From Astropecten irregularis (taxonomy: Eukaryota > Echinodermata > Asteroidea > Paxillosida > Astropectinidae): a stretch of 64,000 nucleotides of DNA. How positions within the stretch are numbered: the stretch's first letter is position 1; each line of letters opens with the position of its first letter. A model generated the notes under the pieces. The model searched no databases and was not told where the DNA came from. It saw nothing but the letters and a program-made list of their open reading frames with translations. The DNA lies in assembly GCA_963971285.1 (NCBI GenBank), contig OZ020250.1:14368499-14432498 (forward strand). Reading direction: 5' to 3'. Position numbers and translations under genes: made by a program. Below, piece by piece: positions 22,901 through 33,300 of the stretch.

Positions 22901-25659
22901 GTACACGTGGGTTCAATAAGGGAGAGGTGAGTGGCGGTGTATTCTGCAATTGAGCCAGATCTATCTGATGTTAAATAATAGACCCAGAAACTGGGGCGCT
23001 GAACTCCCTTTTTTGACTTTTGGGGTTGACGGTCGGTCTAGCGCCCCAGTGAATTATATTGCTCCAGATGTGTCGTACACAGGAAAAAAAAAATTCACGG
23101 CACTTTCGCCGAAAATTTCCCCAAATTACACCAAAAACATCACAAACAGAATTGAAACTCGCTCCATTGCTTCTACGAAAGTTAGAGATGAAATGCAGCA
23201 TATTCATTTGTACTCACGATTATTCCTTTTGATGAAAATCGACCTTTTCTGACGAATGTCCAGACGAGAACGTAAAAAACGGAATTTAATTTGTGTGGCT
23301 CTGCTCCACACAAAATGGCGGTCCTACGTCATCGCATGAATATTCATTTTGGTAATTTCCATACTATGCGGACGTGTCGATACGTAGATCACTTTGCCTC
23401 GGCAAAATTCCCGGCCCCATAACAACAGCACAGCGAAAAATTCCCCATATGCACTGTAACACGGATGGAAACAGTGCCGTGTGTAAAAAGCGCCGCGCTG
23501 ATTGGTCAACGCGCGAGGCCGCGCTCGTGACGTCACGGAAACCATGTGCTGGCCCAACTCGTTACGCACGCACGCAGGGCCGTTGCAGACACGTACGGGG
23601 CACGCATTACGCGATGTGCCTATTCAAACACACGCGGTGTACGACTACGCAACGATCAACAGTCGGCCGTACGACATCTCCGGATGACCATGCAATTCTA
23701 TGCATATTCATGTGGCGCTCTCAGCATACACAACCAATAGACCCAACACACGTTATATGAATATTCAACGACCCAACAATCACACTCAGACGGTGGCGCG
23801 GTTTCGCGGTAAAATGACAACAAAAATACAGCTCACCAAAGTTCAAATACGATCGCGGTGTCCGTGAGTTCTCGAATGTCGGGTGACACCACCAAAAATG
23901 GTCAAAAGGTCGAAGAAATGTACAAATTTGTATGTTTTTGGTACCATTCGAAAGATCGTGGCGAGGTCTGTCGAAGTAACTATGGTTAGAGTGGGCATCG
24001 CGGAGTATGTGCCCATGCGCGTCAGTTTCATTCATGAAAACTTCCATTTTTGGTCAGTGCGATGACGTCACATAATGAGATGATCGTGACGCCCTCTTGC
24101 GACCGTTTCGTGCCAATTCGTGNNNNNNNNNNNNNNNNNNNNNNNNNNNNNNNNNNNNNNNNNNNNNNNNNNNNNNNNNNNNNNNNNNNNNNNNNNNNNN
24201 NNNNNNNNNNNNNNNNNNNNNNNNNNNNNNNNNNNNNNNNNNNNNNNNNNNNNNNNNNNNNNNNNNNNNNNNNNNNNNNNNNNNNNNNNNNNNNNNNNNN
24301 NNNNNNNNNNNNNNNNNNNNNNCCATAACAACAGTGCCGTTTGTGACAAGCGCCGCGCTGATTGGTCAATGCGCAAGGCAGTGCTCGTGACGTAACAGAA
24401 ACCATGTGCTGGCCCAACTCGTTACGCATGCACGCAGGGCCGTTGCAGACACGTACGAGGCACGCATTACACGATGTGCCTATTCAAGCACACACGGTGT
24501 ACGACTACGAATTTACGAAACGACCAACGGTCGGCCGTACGACAACTCGAGCGACCATGCACAACCAACAGACCCGGCCCAACACATGTTGCTATGAATA
24601 TTCAACGACCTACAATCACGCTCAGATGGTGGCGCAGTTTCGCGGTAAAATGGCAACAAAAGGTGACCAAAGTTCAAATATAGTACGACTGCGGAGTCCG
24701 TGAGTTCTCGAACATCGGCGGGTACTGTGACACCACAAAAACTGGTCAAAAGGACGTTTTTGGTTCCATTCAAAAGATCGTGGCGAGGTATGTCAATGAT
24801 TCAAGTTGCTGAGTATGTGCCCATGCGCGTCAGTTTCATTCATGAAAACTTCCATTTTTGGTCAGTGCGATGACGTCACATAATGAGATGATCGCGACGC
24901 CCTCTTTTGGCCGTTTCATGCCAATTCGTGTAAGGGATTTTTCGCTGTGCGCGGAGGCAAAGTGATCTACGTATCGACACGTCTGCATAGTATGGAAATT
25001 ACCAAAATGAATATTCATGCGATGATGTAGGACCGCCATTTTGTGTGGAGCAGAGCCACACAAATTAAATTCCGTTTTTTACGTTCTCGTCTGGACATTC
25101 GTCAGAAAAGGTCGATTTTCATCAAAAGGAATAATCGTGAGTACAAATGAATATGCTGCATTTCATCTCTAACTTTCGTAGAAGCAATGGAGCGAGTTTC
25201 AATTCTGTTTGTGATGTTTTTGGTGTAATTTGGGGAAATTTTCGGCGAAAGTGCCGTGAAATTTTTTTTTTCCTGTGTACGACACATCTGGAGCAATATA
25301 ATTCACTGGGGCGCTAGACCGACCGTCAACCCCAAAAGGAAAAAAAAAAGGGAGTTCAGCGCCCCAGTTACTGGGTCTAGTTAAATAACCACTCTACCCC
25401 CCCCCCCCCCCCCCCCCGGCCCCCACACCCACGGACAACCTCTCGAGCCTCATTATGTAATCGTCGTACGCTGTGTACGATACGGAGCTGCAGACATGCA
25501 TGATGCAGTAGCCAGTAGTTCACTGGATTATTGTCAAAGACAACGGCCTATATTATGCCTAAAATCTCAAAATCAAAGCTTACCTGGGTCGAATCTGTCG
25601 ACGAGAAGAAACCCGATGTAACCAGCAATTATCGCTAAAATATATTTCTTTAGTCCCAT
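13940..25659 (-). CDS. HSD11B1L: HSD11B1L-like short-chain dehydrogenase, array gene 1
   Basis: A predicted NADP(H)-dependent oxidoreductase of the 11-beta-HSD1/HSD11B1L branch, anchored in the ER membrane; substrate unknown (steroid or retinoid-like carbonyls by family). Exons 5' to 3': 25659-25584, 19951-19821, 19662-19468, 16848-16746, 15462-15334, 14214-13940; 909 nt, 302 aa. The start [20 protein letters not shown] is a membrane segment. Then come FDPAS (typical of HSD11B1L), TGASTGIG (36-43), LITARR after strand 2, LILNHIT (112-118), N139 in MDINF, S166 in VVSSF, and Y179/K183 in YSASK. Length fits the family (about 290 aa). Introns hold a 2.4-kb transposon and an assembly gap (intron 1), a minisatellite (intron 3) and a SINE (intron 5). 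A TATA-like box lies upstream. Frame and splice sites are all intact. Confidence 0.92.
14420..14783 (+). repeat. tRNA-derived SINE with ATT-repeat tail
   Basis: GTGGGTTCGAATTC (box B) and TTGGGCAAGACGCTTTATCA match the minus-strand copy at 1-205. The 3' end reads AACGCTATATAAATGCG followed by AAATTATTATTATTATT, a typical SINE tail. It lies in intron 5 of gene 1, antisense to it. Confidence 0.85.
14932..15298. mobile_element. TIR element (AAGGCCTTTTCACACTG)
   Basis: The left end AAGGCCTTTTCACACTG is matched by CAGTGTGAAAAGACCTTT at the right end. The body is built of short GGGTTGAA and AACCC motifs, so it is rich in internal hairpins. It has no coding capacity and lies in gene 1 intron 5. Confidence 0.8.
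15463..16284. other. Intron 4 of gene 1, largely unassigned
   Basis: Apart from a two-copy 21-bp tandem (CCAACTAGAATTTGGGATGTT near 15887-15928) I see no feature before the W element at 16285. Confidence 0.5.
16285..16646. mobile_element. MITE family W, variant subfamily, copy 3
   Basis: It starts TAAAGGTATAATACATGATT and ends ACCAATCCTGTACTGTACC plus TTTA. The middle has GTCTGATCCAGCATGTAC and AATTTGAGCCCAATCGGACA, features shared with the copies at 29933 and 32060. It ends about 100 bp from exon 4 of gene 1. Confidence 0.85.
17066..18880. repeat. Minisatellite in gene 1 intron 3, about 96-bp higher-order unit
   Basis: Modules GCCAACAGCCAGACAGGACA, ACAGTCACCAGGACCAATAG, GCCAACAGCCACCAGGACCA and CACACAAACAAACAGTCACT repeat in a higher-order period near 96 bp. 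On the transcribed (minus) strand it is G/T-rich. Long open frames on both strands are repeat artefacts. Confidence 0.95.
19041..19389 (+). pseudogene. LINE ORF2 C-terminal relic (Cys-His end region)
   Basis: One frame reads DSTAQHLLTECPELRPPG; after a frame break a second reads CMCGEEQTMQHLLVCSL, then EDLMALTPPAMQCIQHW and a stop. Both fit the C.CG...QT..HLL..C motif at the C-terminus of many non-LTR retrotransposon proteins. The frame is broken and no full element is present. It lies in intron 3 of gene 1, antisense. Confidence 0.65.
20162..20404. mobile_element. MITE family V, copy 3
   Basis: It begins GGGGCCAATTTCATAGAGCT and ends CTATGAAATTGACC. It shares AAGACAGAAATGTCATGCTT and AACAACAGC with the other V copies. 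It lies in intron 1 of gene 1. Confidence 0.85.
20405..21300. other. Part of gene 1 intron 1, mostly unassigned
   Basis: A possible short TIR pair (AGTCTGGTTACC at about 20693 and GGTATCAGACT near 20743-20753) is the only structure seen. The rest is AT-rich with no exon-like signal. Confidence 0.4.
21301..22014. repeat. Two head-to-head copies of repeat family Z
   Basis: Z1 (21301-21665, minus) and Z2 (21674-22014, plus) have ends like GATCAGCGCGGAGTGACGTC and AGTACCCTGATGTCCGCGCT. They share AAGCAGAAATTG-type and TTTTAAGACAAAAAGCTGCC blocks with a third copy at 52513-52861. The inverted pair is separated by about 8 bp. Confidence 0.75.
22126..22806. mobile_element. CACTA-like TIR element (CACTAAATACCGG)
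   Basis: Right end CCGGTATTTAGTG and left end CTAAACACCGGAAAACAC are inverted relatives. Subterminal tandem motifs ACCGGAAAAC and TTTTCCGG flank an unrelated core with a C-run (22410-22423). No coding region is seen. Boundaries are approximate. Confidence 0.55.
22979..25379. mobile_element. Long-TIR DNA element M1 with 9-bp target duplication, spanning the gap
   Basis: The element begins TAGACCCAG and ends CTGGGTCTA, with GTTAAATAA on both sides (22970-22978 and 25380-25388). Inverted arms of about 420 bp (22979-23400 and 24960-25379) carry GCGCTGAACTCCC and CACAAAATGGCGGTCCTAC. Between them, a unit of about 650 bp is present twice as a direct repeat (23450-24122 and 24323-24930), on either side of the N run. 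No transposase frame is visible. It lies in intron 1 of gene 1. Confidence 0.88.
24123..24322. other. Assembly gap, 200 N
   Basis: Exactly 200 undetermined bases inside element M1, between two direct-repeat units. The real size is unknown and the repeat may be collapsed here. Confidence 0.99.
25397..25418. repeat. Poly(C) run
   Basis: A homopolymer of about 22 C between M1 and exon 1 of gene 1; on the transcribed strand it is a poly(G) tract. Confidence 0.9.
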
Positions 25660-25710
25660 AATATCTGAATACGAAATACCCGTAAAATAGAAAGAACTGT
25701 CAAGTGTCTT

Positions 25711-25718
25711 TATTTATA
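25711..25718 (-). promoter_or_regulatory. Candidate TATA box of gene 1
   Basis: The minus strand reads GTATAAATA, 52-59 nt upstream of the ATG (25659-25657). A start site about 30 nt downstream would give a 5'UTR of roughly 25 nt. No comparable box is obvious in the same place before genes 3 and 4. Confidence 0.45.
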
Positions 25719-26166
25719 CTTGCACAACACTGTGTTTTCTTTTGTACACTGCTAGGGATGTGTCGTCTAGGTACTTGTTTTTAATTTCCACGTGTAGCCC
25801 ATTATTGTTAGTCTGGCTCCCTTCTCAAAGTACAAGGCACGTGTTCTGGGATCAGTGGTGTTCAGGGAGGGACTGGAAACTTGTCTAAAACTGATTTAAT
25901 AAACCGAACCGCTGCCTGAAAGTATTTTCTGATTTCTTAATTGGCCTGGCCTGAGTGGCGTACAAGTAGGGGCCTAACACTGGGAGGCATTTTGAAAAAT
26001 AATGAAATAAATGCTCAATAGATATCTACATGTATATAGGTGGTAACCGTCGATCGTGTATGATTATGTTTTACACAAAATTGAGCCTGGCCTCCGTCGC
26101 CGGACACACGATCGGTGATCACCAAAGCAAAAAAATTATAACTTATTTGTGATGACAAGCACCAAT

Positions 26167-26523
26167 TAAAGGTAGTATCATACATTGGTAAGAGACCAAA
26201 ACAGAAATGTTCACAGATTTACGCATAACTTTCAGGGTATGAAGATGATGCTAGTAGGATCCTACTGTTAATTTATTTTTGCCTGAAATTGTGTATTATC
26301 CAGAAATTAGTAAAACAAGTAAAACAATTTTTGATCTTTTAAAAGATCAAAAATAAAAGAGAAAAAACTTAAGGAATACTGTCGCCGTTTTTCAGTTTTC
26401 TCAAAAAGTGGGCACTGTATAGGACTGAAATTTTCACAGATGACTGTTACTGTATCTTCCTTGATATTTTTGCCCATGAATCTGTTTTTCTTTGACAAAA
26501 ACCAAAGTATGATATTACCTTTA
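26167..26523. mobile_element. MITE family W, copy 4
   Basis: It starts TAAAGGTAGTATCATACATT and ends AACCAAAGTATGATATTACC plus TTTA, 357 bp. GATCTTTTAAAAGATC lies centrally. It is about 0.5 kb upstream of gene 1. Confidence 0.9.
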
Positions 26524-26989
26524 TCTCATAATATTATTACAGATTCTTAACAAAACTGAAAAAATAAGACATCAACAACAATGGGTTAAGTATACAGTCC
26601 ATCTTTTTATGGCAGTCATTTATTCATATAAAATCCCCAAATAAAACACTAGTATTGAAAAATCCATCTCAATAATTGCTGTCCAAAAGGTAGAAAACTT
26701 GGCTATTTTTTAAGCATTAAAGTACATACACATCTAAACTCAGTCCAATTATTATATGGTATAGTTTGAATTAAATAATAGCTGCAGTTGTTTACCATTG
26801 ATTCGTGTGTAATTTCAATGTCATAATCATAAAAAGGGCACTTCCTATAGAACTAGGAAAACAAAGAAAACAAAAACTATGTCTAAGATCTCTGACCGCG
26901 ATCGCAAATGTTACACACTTACCTATGGCAGGCTTTTAGCCAGTAGCTCAAGCCAATTCCATAGGTTTTGTACAGGTTTAGTAAGAAAG
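26524..26989. other. Unassigned intergenic stretch
   Basis: AT-rich sequence between the W element and the inverted repeat at 26990. No exon or repeat signal seen. Confidence 0.4.
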
Positions 26990-27474
26990 ATCTTGACCGG
27001 GATTGGTGATGTTTTTCAAAAGAAACAAATGACACTCAAAAGTTCAGTAAAGCATGCATAACAAGCAATCTCTCCTGCTTATTAGGAAAAAACAGAATGA
27101 AACAAATTGATCATTCCTAAGAGGACTTATGTCTATTTTAATAAAGGCACTCATTTTCCAAGCTGTCCATAGGATGATAATTCTTGACTGAATCTAAACA
27201 TCTGAAAGGGTATTAAAGAGTCATTTTTATTAGCTATGTACTCAGCTAAAATGCGTACTTTACATTGGTTTTGTCAAGTAATCCATGGACAGCTTGCAAA
27301 ATGAGTACCTTCATTAAAATAGACATAACTCCTCTTAGGAATTGTCAATTTGTTTCATTCTTCTTTCTAATAAGCAAGAGAGAATGCTTGTTAAATATTT
27401 GCTTTACTGAACTTTTGAGTGTCATATGTCTCTTTTGAAAAACATCACCAATCCCGGTCAAGTTCTTTTCGACT
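26990..27474. repeat. Large imperfect inverted repeat, arms about 190 bp
   Basis: Left arm (from CTTGACCGGGATTGGTGATG through GACACTCAAAAGTTCAGTAA, AATAAGCAGG-like and AGGACTTATGTCTATTTTAA) is repeated inverted on the right (CATCACCAATCCCGGTCAAG at the outer end). About 90 bp separate the arms. It is probably a non-autonomous foldback element between genes 1 and 2. Confidence 0.85.
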
Positions 27475-28629
27475 TAACCCGTATAATTGTTTGCAGCCGC
27501 AGATAAAGATGACACACCTAATACTCAACTCTCATCTACAAATATTAAAGAGATTTTATTATAAAAAGGTAATATCAATATATTTGTTTTTTTTCGTTTT
27601 GGAGACAAATATAACACATGGTTACCTTTTTATTGTGAAGGTGATGCAAGTGACAGAATATTTAAAATTAAATGGAAAATTTATCCATTGAAATCTAAAA
27701 CCCACAAAATGTTTGAAAAATTAACCAGTTTCTGACTCCAAAACAGAAAAAAACTGATAATAGCATCCTTGTACCAAAGAATTGTCATAATTACTATTGT
27801 TATAAAAGTAAATATTATTCATAATTACACTACATAATTATTATATGAATACATTGCGTAAAAAAAAAATTTCAGTTCGAAAATATACAAAATAAACCAC
27901 GAGTGACATTTTCACAAATAGATTTTACCTGACATAATTATGAATGTTTAAAATACAAAAATTACCTCATATTCTACTGATAGAGATTTCTCTACTTAGA
28001 TCTACTCCTCGGAACAATTTGATAGGGATGCTAGGCACATAAATTGACTAAGCTCAGACAGGTTTTGCTAAGCCTACAACAGGTTTACCATCTAAAATTC
28101 CCTGAAGTGTATATTGCCTGTAACTGGTATCCGGCTGACCTCTGCTTAGTATAAAACAATATAAACCTTGATAAAGGAAATTTCAGTTGCATAGAATTCG
28201 GGGGGGGGGGGGAAATATTCAGATTCACTCTTTAAGAACAAAAACAGAAGGATAAAGTCTTCTACATTTTAATATAAAAAGGATCTTCTCTTAATGAGAT
28301 TAATAACTAACTAATTAAGAGCTGCAGTCATGATTTGAGGGAATGGATTTCTTTGGTTTGGCTTTATCCGATTAAAAGGGATTAGAAGAGATCAGATCAA
28401 GGGATCTGTGGCAAGCTTGAGCTTGAGAAGATCAGGCAAATGATTAGCATTTAGCATGTTTAGGGAAATCAATGCGGATTTGCTTTAAAAGGGATTATGG
28501 CAAGGATAAGAGATAAGCTGAGTGGAGGAGATTAGCAAGACTATGGCAAGGAGATTTGGTCCAGGGATATGGCTGGGAGATAAGGCTGAGAGGGTGTAAG
28601 GAAGAGATACATGTACACACGGGAGACCA
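27475..28629. other. Unassigned intergenic stretch
   Basis: AT-rich, with a G-run at 28200-28211. No coding exon or repeat family was recognised. Confidence 0.4.
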
Positions 28630-28717
28630 GGGGCCGATTTCATAAAGATTTGCGACGCGTCCTAGCTGGGACGCGTCGCATCTATGCGACGCGTCGTAAG
28701 TTTTATGAAATCGGCCC
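28630..28717. repeat. Short hairpin MITE (GGGGCCGATTTCAT)
   Basis: The ends GGGGCCGATTTCATAAA and TTTATGAAATCGGCCC are inverted. The inside repeats GCGACGCGTC three times. The ends resemble family V with one changed base, so it may be a minimal relative. Confidence 0.75.
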
Positions 28718-29932
28718 ATGATCATATGGTAAAGAGATTAGCTTGAAGAAGATTAGATATGGGGAGGTTGGTGTACTGGATTAAGTTGAGCAGGATTATG
28801 AGCCAGGATGATGGGATCACATTGGCTAAAGAGCACAGAGGTATAAACTTTTGGTTAAAGAGGATGTTCAACACTCAACAAACCTCGCTTTATTTGTTCG
28901 AACTATTATCCTTACATTACTTGAAAAGAGAAAAAAAAATATTTATCTCACACTGAACACAGAAACTCAGAAAGAGAGTCTTTTTTGATGATTTTTCTCT
29001 CAGCCCGCAAGCTCCCCAAAATTCAGATTCTCTGAATTTCGTCAATGGGGGCAGCAGACATATCTGTGTGATTTTGTGACGTCAGAAATGGAAGAGAGAG
29101 GTGCTTTCGGTGGTTCAGGGTATGCAATTTGTCGCGTGTGGCAATCGTGAACAGTGTGCGCGCGTGTGCCTGTGCGTTGTTGCTTGGCTGTTGCTATGGT
29201 GGGCGTGGCCTACTGGATAGGTGTAATAACATTATTACGGAAAAACAGCAAAGGGATTGGATTGCTCGGATAGAAATGCCGATATTATTGCTTAGAGAGG
29301 TAGGAAAATTATTTGTAATATTTATACATGTGCAGTCTACCCCAAATTTTACAATAGTATAAAAGCTTCAAATGGCTGAATGGATATAAACCACATCATT
29401 TTTAATATGAATTTTTAATTCTTTGATTCTTACTTTAATTTCTATTTCAGGTAGTCACTCCAATCTGTCACACATTCGTAAACAAAAAATGATATGAACT
29501 CTTTATACTGTCATAATATTTCAGGTACTTCGTTCAATATTGATATATATTGTATAATTCAATCATTAATTGACTGTAAATAGTAAAATAAAATATTCTA
29601 ATATGAAGCGCCATAGAGGTTTTTTTTGTGAGGATATATAGACGCTATGTTAAGTGAGGTTTAGTTTTAAAGGCAGCATGTTTGATTTCAATTGCTAGCA
29701 AGAGGTACATTTCCAGTTATTATCGCTGAGAACATTATACATTTACATTTGATTCAAATTGAATATTTAAAAACAACTAAAAATCTAATATCCATTTAGG
29801 AATTTAAACCCAAATAACCAAACCAAAATAAAAAAAAGAAGACTTTTACCTCGCATTTCTCAATTATTTGGGGTGGGACCCGTGTAAAAAAGGTAGTGTA
29901 GTGTGAAAAGGTCTAAAAGGGCTCTGCACTAT
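28718..29932. other. Unassigned intergenic stretch
   Basis: No exon, RNA gene or repeat family recognised. A GC-richer patch near 29040-29200 includes TGACGTCA. Confidence 0.4.
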
Positions 29933-30267
29933 TATAAGGTATAATACAAGATTGGTAATGGTCACAGAACAGCACCCACACTTTGTCTGATCCTGCATGT
30001 ATATGAAATGATAAACCTGATAAATCTGAGTCACGAGAAATAGCAAAAAAAAAAAAAAGACTCCTTTTTCTCTTATAAAACATAAAGAATGTAGTTCTGA
30101 TCTTGTGAAACGCAAATTAAGTGTTTTCCACTTTCAGTCTAAACAAATATAGCATTTTAGGCAGAAATATTTTAGCAGGGGGTTTCTATCACGGCTATAT
30201 TTATACCATGTAAGTTATAGGTAAATGTTTCTGTTTTGGTTTGTTACCAATCCTGTACTTACCTTTA
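29933..30267. mobile_element. MITE family W, variant subfamily, copy 5
   Basis: It starts ATAAGGTATAATACAAGATT and ends ACCAATCCTGTACTTACC plus TTTA. Its right end supplies ATTAAA on the minus strand (30264-30269), about 115 nt after the gene 2 stop, a candidate poly(A) signal for gene 2. Confidence 0.8.
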
Positions 30268-30385
30268 ATATTGACAATTGTGACTGAAATACCTTGATGT
30301 CGGACAGACGTGTCAATCTGACACACAATGCCCATGAGCCTTGTACTTGGGATGTCTTCGTTGGTTTGAGCTGCTGATCGGTGGC

Positions 30386-33300
30386 TTAAGGCAGAGTGCT
30401 GTTGTGGATGATCGGAGGATGGGCCGATATCTCATCCAGAACCTCCTGTTTCACACTCTGCAGGAGGAGATATTCCATAAACCTCGGAGCAAGGTCCCTC
30501 AGCAGTGGGGCTGCCAGGGTTTCAAGAACGGGGTAGTAGACCTCCCGCTCCCTGTCAGAGGTCCCCGTCATGATGCGGTAGGCCGTGGAAGATGGGCTGG
30601 TGTACCCCGTCATGTGTCTGACACCCTTGGCCGACTCCACTGCATTTGAAGTACCGATGCTCCCTTGAAAAGCAGAACACAAAATACAAATAAAGTCAAA
30701 TGAAGGGTTGAGATTGACCAATGATATAAATGTCAAGAAGGATTTGAGGCTTTGGCATGGTGACAATTGGTATGTGGATCGGTTTGCGGAAACACCATGT
30801 AATAATCGCTCGTACTTTCTCACTTTTATATCGTTCGCAGTTTCTCGCAATTAAGATCTCAACGTTTTGACTAGTCTGCTCTAGCCCTCATCAGGAGATG
30901 TTTTAAGACAAATGTCTTAAAACAACTGACAGTGAAAATCTCCTATACTTTTGTACACAGCCTGAATGTGATGGAAAAAATCTGGAATCAGATAAAATTC
31001 TGAGAAATCTCATCCCTACAAATATTGTTGTCTGCTTGTTTATCTGCTGGTTGGCTTGTTTAGGTCAACATTTGATATTATTATTTTTTTTGGGGGGTGG
31101 TCAATCATAGGTTGTCCTCGTGAGAGCATTATTATTAAGGGTATAAAAAAAAAAAAAAAAGTACTCAGACTATAAAAAGGGCAAGGCAGAATTTCAACCA
31201 CAATGCTGATGCATATCACAAATTGCCACGGTGGAATACTAACAATTAATTACAACCGTAGGAAACCCACTGCAAAAATCAAGTCCAATGCTAACAAGAC
31301 TTATGGTTTATAAATGTAATATCAAACTTTGGTTTTAGTCAAAGAAACACAGATTCATGGGCACAAATATAAAACAAAAACAGTAACAGTCATCTGTGAA
31401 ATTCCCAGTCCGATATGGTGCTCCCTTTTTGAGAAAACAGTGAAAAACGCCCATGGTATTTTACTAAAATCTTCACCATTAATTTTGTTTTCTTTCGAAG
31501 ACCAAAATTTTCTTTCGTCATTGGTTTGACTCATTTCTGTGTGAATGCAGCATTTTTGGCAGAAACATTTCAACAGTATGTTCCTACCATCACCATCTTT
31601 ATACCCTGTATGTTATAGGTAAATCTGTGAAGAATTCTGTTTCGGTATGCTACCAAAGTATGATACTACCTTTAACTGTTGAGTACTGCCATTAAAATAC
31701 GACTTCCCCAAATGAAAAAAGCAGAGTAGCAGAGCAGGGTTGGGGTCCAGAATACCCAGTGTGACCATGCATAGCACGTGGGTTAACGATTGCACTTACC
31801 AATTACAAACATGGTCAAGGAGATATCAATGTTCTGCATCTGGAATTCTTGCCGTAGAGAGTCAAAGAATCCATGCAGGGCAAACTTAGCTGCACAGTAA
31901 GGTGCGACAAATGACACTCCAACCTTTCCTGAAAGAACACAAAGACAAGAACAAAATCCAGAAATTAACAAATAATTAAAAGTTAGTTGAGAATCTCAAA
32001 TCGGTATAAAACTAGAAATGCTAGTAGGAACATGCACTGTTGTTTAGACCAATAGCAATTAAAGGTATAATACATGATTGGTAAAGGTTAACAGCACTCA
32101 CACTTTGTCTGATCCAATATGTCCATAGAATATTAAACCTGTGCAAATTTGAGCTCAATCGGACATCTGAGTCATGAGAAATTAGTGAAAACTCGACTCA
32201 ATTTTTCTAAAAGAATAGTTTTGATCTTACTTGGGGTATCAAAACTGTTTTCAGGTTTTGTTTTAATAATTTTTTGTATTAAGTATACCATTTAAAGTGG
32301 AAATATTTCAAATGTATGTTTCTACCAGCACCATCTTCATACCCTGAAAGTTATAGGTAAATTCTGTGAACATTTCTGTTTGGGCTTCTTGATTTTTCTT
32401 GATTTTGGATTCATGGTTTATGTTAGTCAAGTGGTGTGGCCTACTTAGTGTAAGTGATAACAGCAGTGGTCAGGACCAAAGATTATATGGATAACTGACC
32501 ATAGGGCGCGTGGTAATTGGTATGGAGGTCGCCATTCTCCATACAAATTATACACGATCCGCCATTTTGGTGTGCAACTGGTGAGTAGTTTGTACACGGG
32601 ACATATGGAGGCTGGACGCTTTATCAACATCAAAGAAAAGAGGAGTGTTAGGCAAAATTTTGGCCCGGATTCGATTAAAACCTATTGTTTATTGTAAATA
32701 GAAATATTTGACATTGGTGTGAAGCAGCTGAATATGAAAACGGTGATTTTTTGTGGTTTTCTGGACCTACTTTTGCAAGTCGCTGATATCATGCTATGGA
32801 AACTCTGTACGTGGAACGCCCGCCCAACACCAGAATGGCGCCCATGGCGATAACACGTTTCAGGAAGAGTTCCCCATCTTGCGCGTAGCGCTATAATCTT
32901 TGGTCAGGACATGATCACCGAAGTACTAGCTGTCAGTATGCAGAGCCATTTCAGCCACTTTGGTGTGTCAGATGTTTTAGTCAACAAAATCACTACCGAC
33001 TATTAATTTACCTGCAAAAGATGATATTACTCCTATACTGCCCTTACTCTCTGCTAGCATGGGCGTGGCATAGGAGGCTAGGCACACGTACGAGTGAAAG
33101 TTGATATCCATGACCTGTGGAGATTATAACAAGAGTAAAGACCAAATTAACCAATCAATAACTTGATTACTTGGCACCCTATCCTCTCACACAGCCGCAG
33201 CCGTGTCCAGTCTACTACCGACACACCTGACCGAACAGGCAACCCTGGCCTCACACACGCAACACACATCAGCGATAACCGACTGGATCCTCATTCACTC

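Noticed and set aside
22950..23252. 100-codon plus frame (and its inverted twin near 25102-25296) as a transposase fragment
   Set aside because: Both lie in the inverted arms of M1 and match each other only because of the inverted repeat; no transposase motif.
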